Shown here: positions 5,550 through 6,343 of the stretch, piece by piece | Numbering within the stretch: the stretch's first letter is position 1 | How the letters are laid out: every line of letters starts with the position of its first letter | NCBI GenBank assembly: GCA_000168735.1 | Contig: AASF01002152.1 | Span: 1 to 6,343 of the forward strand | DNA: 6,343 bases | Source: Candidatus Endoriftia persephone str. Hot96_1+Hot96_2 | Lineage (GTDB): Bacteria > Pseudomonadota > Gammaproteobacteria > Chromatiales > Chromatiaceae | Reading direction: 5' to 3' | Translations under genes and position numbers: made by a program | The notes under the pieces: generated by a model | What the model saw: only the letters and a program-made list of their open reading frames with translations | Told to the model about the DNA's origin: nothing | Databases searched by the model: none

Positions 5550-6343
5550 ATGTGTGGAATCTGCGGCATCTGCCACGACTCTGTCGAGCGCCCCATCGAG
5601 CGCCCTATTCTACAGGAGATGAACGACAGCCTAATCCACCGCGGGCCGGATGGTGAAGGGCTGTTTGTCGAGGGCAACATCGGTCTTGGTCACCGCCGCC
5701 TCAGCATCATCGACCTGGAGGGCGGCGACCAGCCGATCTTCAACGAGGATCGCAGCATCGCCATCGTCTTCAACGGCGAGATTTACAACTACAAGGGAGA
5801 TCCGCGAACAGCTGCTGAAGAACGGCCACCAGTTCAAGACCCACTCCGACACCGAGGTGATCGTGCACCTCTATGAGGAGCGCGGCATCGACTGCCTAGA
5901 GGCGCTCAATGGCATGTTCGCCTTCGCCATCTGGGACAAAAACCGCCAGCGCCTGTTCATCGCCCGCGACCGGCTCGGCGAGAAGCCGCTCTACTACACC
6001 AGCCAGAACGGCGTCTTCGCCTTCGGCAGCGAACTCAAGGCGCTGCTGCGCAATCCAGACGTGAAGACCGAGATCAATCTGGATGCCCTCGACGACTTCC
6101 TCGCCTACGGCTATGTGCCGGCACCGCGTACCATCTACCAGAATATCCACAAGCTGCCGCCGGCCCACGTCCTGATCTGGGAGCGCGGCGAGATCAGCAC
6201 CATCCGCTACTGGACACCGCACTTCGCACCCGACACCACACCCAGAAGCGATGACGACTATCAGGCTGAGCTGGAGGCGCTACTCGACGACTCGATCCGC
6301 ATCCGCCTGCGCAGTGACGTGCCGGTCGGCGCCTTCCTCAGCG
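5550..6343 (+). CDS. Asparagine synthetase B-type glutamine amidotransferase (3' part outside window, one surplus base)
   Basis: The N-terminal glutaminase domain is complete. [10 protein letters not shown] places Cys2 as nucleophile. [33 protein letters not shown] and [10 protein letters not shown] supply the glutamine-site residues (Arg49/50, Asn75, Glu77, Asp100). [10 protein letters not shown] and [12 protein letters not shown] follow. The synthetase domain begins near residue 235, and the window stops at [10 protein letters not shown], right before the expected ATP-binding SGG-DS loop. About 264 residues are visible of a family length of 550-650. One extra G in 5795-5797 breaks the frame; without it [13 protein letters not shown] reads on, and there is no further break to the window edge. 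[20 protein letters not shown] recalls AsnB paralogues found in polysaccharide or exosortase clusters. Whether it makes asparagine or modifies a glycan cannot be told here, so no symbol is given. It has its own promoter. Confidence 0.9.

Noticed and set aside
1..5876. Pseudogenes or programmed ribosomal frameshifting
   Set aside because: The breaks occur in unrelated essential genes, all in the same direction (surplus bases), often in short homopolymers, with conserved motifs intact on both sides. No slippery-site plus downstream-structure arrangement recurs. Error is the simpler explanation.
5896..6222. Minus-strand open frame inside the asnB-type gene
   Set aside because: It lies wholly opposite strongly conserved amidotransferase sequence and has no family features of its own.
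1..6343. CRISPR array, tRNA/rRNA gene, insertion sequence or phage element
   Set aside because: I saw no regularly spaced repeats, tRNA-like cloverleaf, transposase or integrase motifs, or terminal inverted repeats; nearly all the sequence is accounted for by core genes.

Overview
The window reads as a conserved housekeeping block from a gammaproteobacterium. The arrangement gpmI-envC on the minus strand, divergent from rhodanese (yibN-like)-secB-gpsA on the plus strand, is the one I recall around gpmM-envC / yibN-grxC-secB-gpsA in Escherichia coli. The base composition is fairly GC-rich. A BigR/YgaV-like ArsR regulator beside a membrane-anchored rhodanese would suit a sulfur-metabolising lineage such as Chromatiales or Sedimenticola-type bacteria. 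That taxonomic guess is inference and has low confidence.

Layout. Positions 1-1101 (minus) hold envC, cut by the left window edge. Positions 1107-2665 (minus) hold a full-length gpmI. Positions 2666-2884 are a divergent regulatory region with a perfect 8-5-8 palindrome just ahead of an ArsR-family gene (2885-3250, plus). After a 126-base gap with an inverted repeat and an extended -10 promoter come the rhodanese (3377-3830), secB (3827-4301, overlapping by ATGA) and gpsA (4308-5318), evidently one operon. A 231-base gap with a sigma70-like promoter and a tandem 8-bp repeat leads to an asparagine-synthetase-type amidotransferase (5550 to the right edge). grxC, which I would expect between the rhodanese and secB, is absent, and an arsR-like gene sits where none is expected.

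Condition of the sequence. No gene in the window reads cleanly from end to end. Placing the translated fragments against family sequences I remember, I can restore every gene by removing about 29 surplus bases (envC about 9, gpmI 8, arsR 3, rhodanese 1, secB 4, gpsA 3, asnB-like 1). I never need to add a base. Several surplus bases lie in short homopolymers. After correction every complete gene has its family's usual length. This points to insertion-type sequence or consensus errors rather than gene decay, so the genes are annotated as intact CDSs with frameshifts noted.

How the genes work together. EnvC (activator of cell-separation amidases), GpmI (glycolysis), SecB (export chaperone) and GpsA (glycerol-3-phosphate for phospholipid synthesis) are unrelated core functions held in a conserved neighbourhood. 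The most interesting part is the arsR-rhodanese pair. The regulator has two cysteines placed like those of the persulfide sensors BigR and SqrR, no metal-binding cysteine box, a palindrome over its own promoter, and a downstream membrane rhodanese with a complete active-site loop. This suggests a small reactive-sulfur-sensing unit wired into the gpmI/secB locus.
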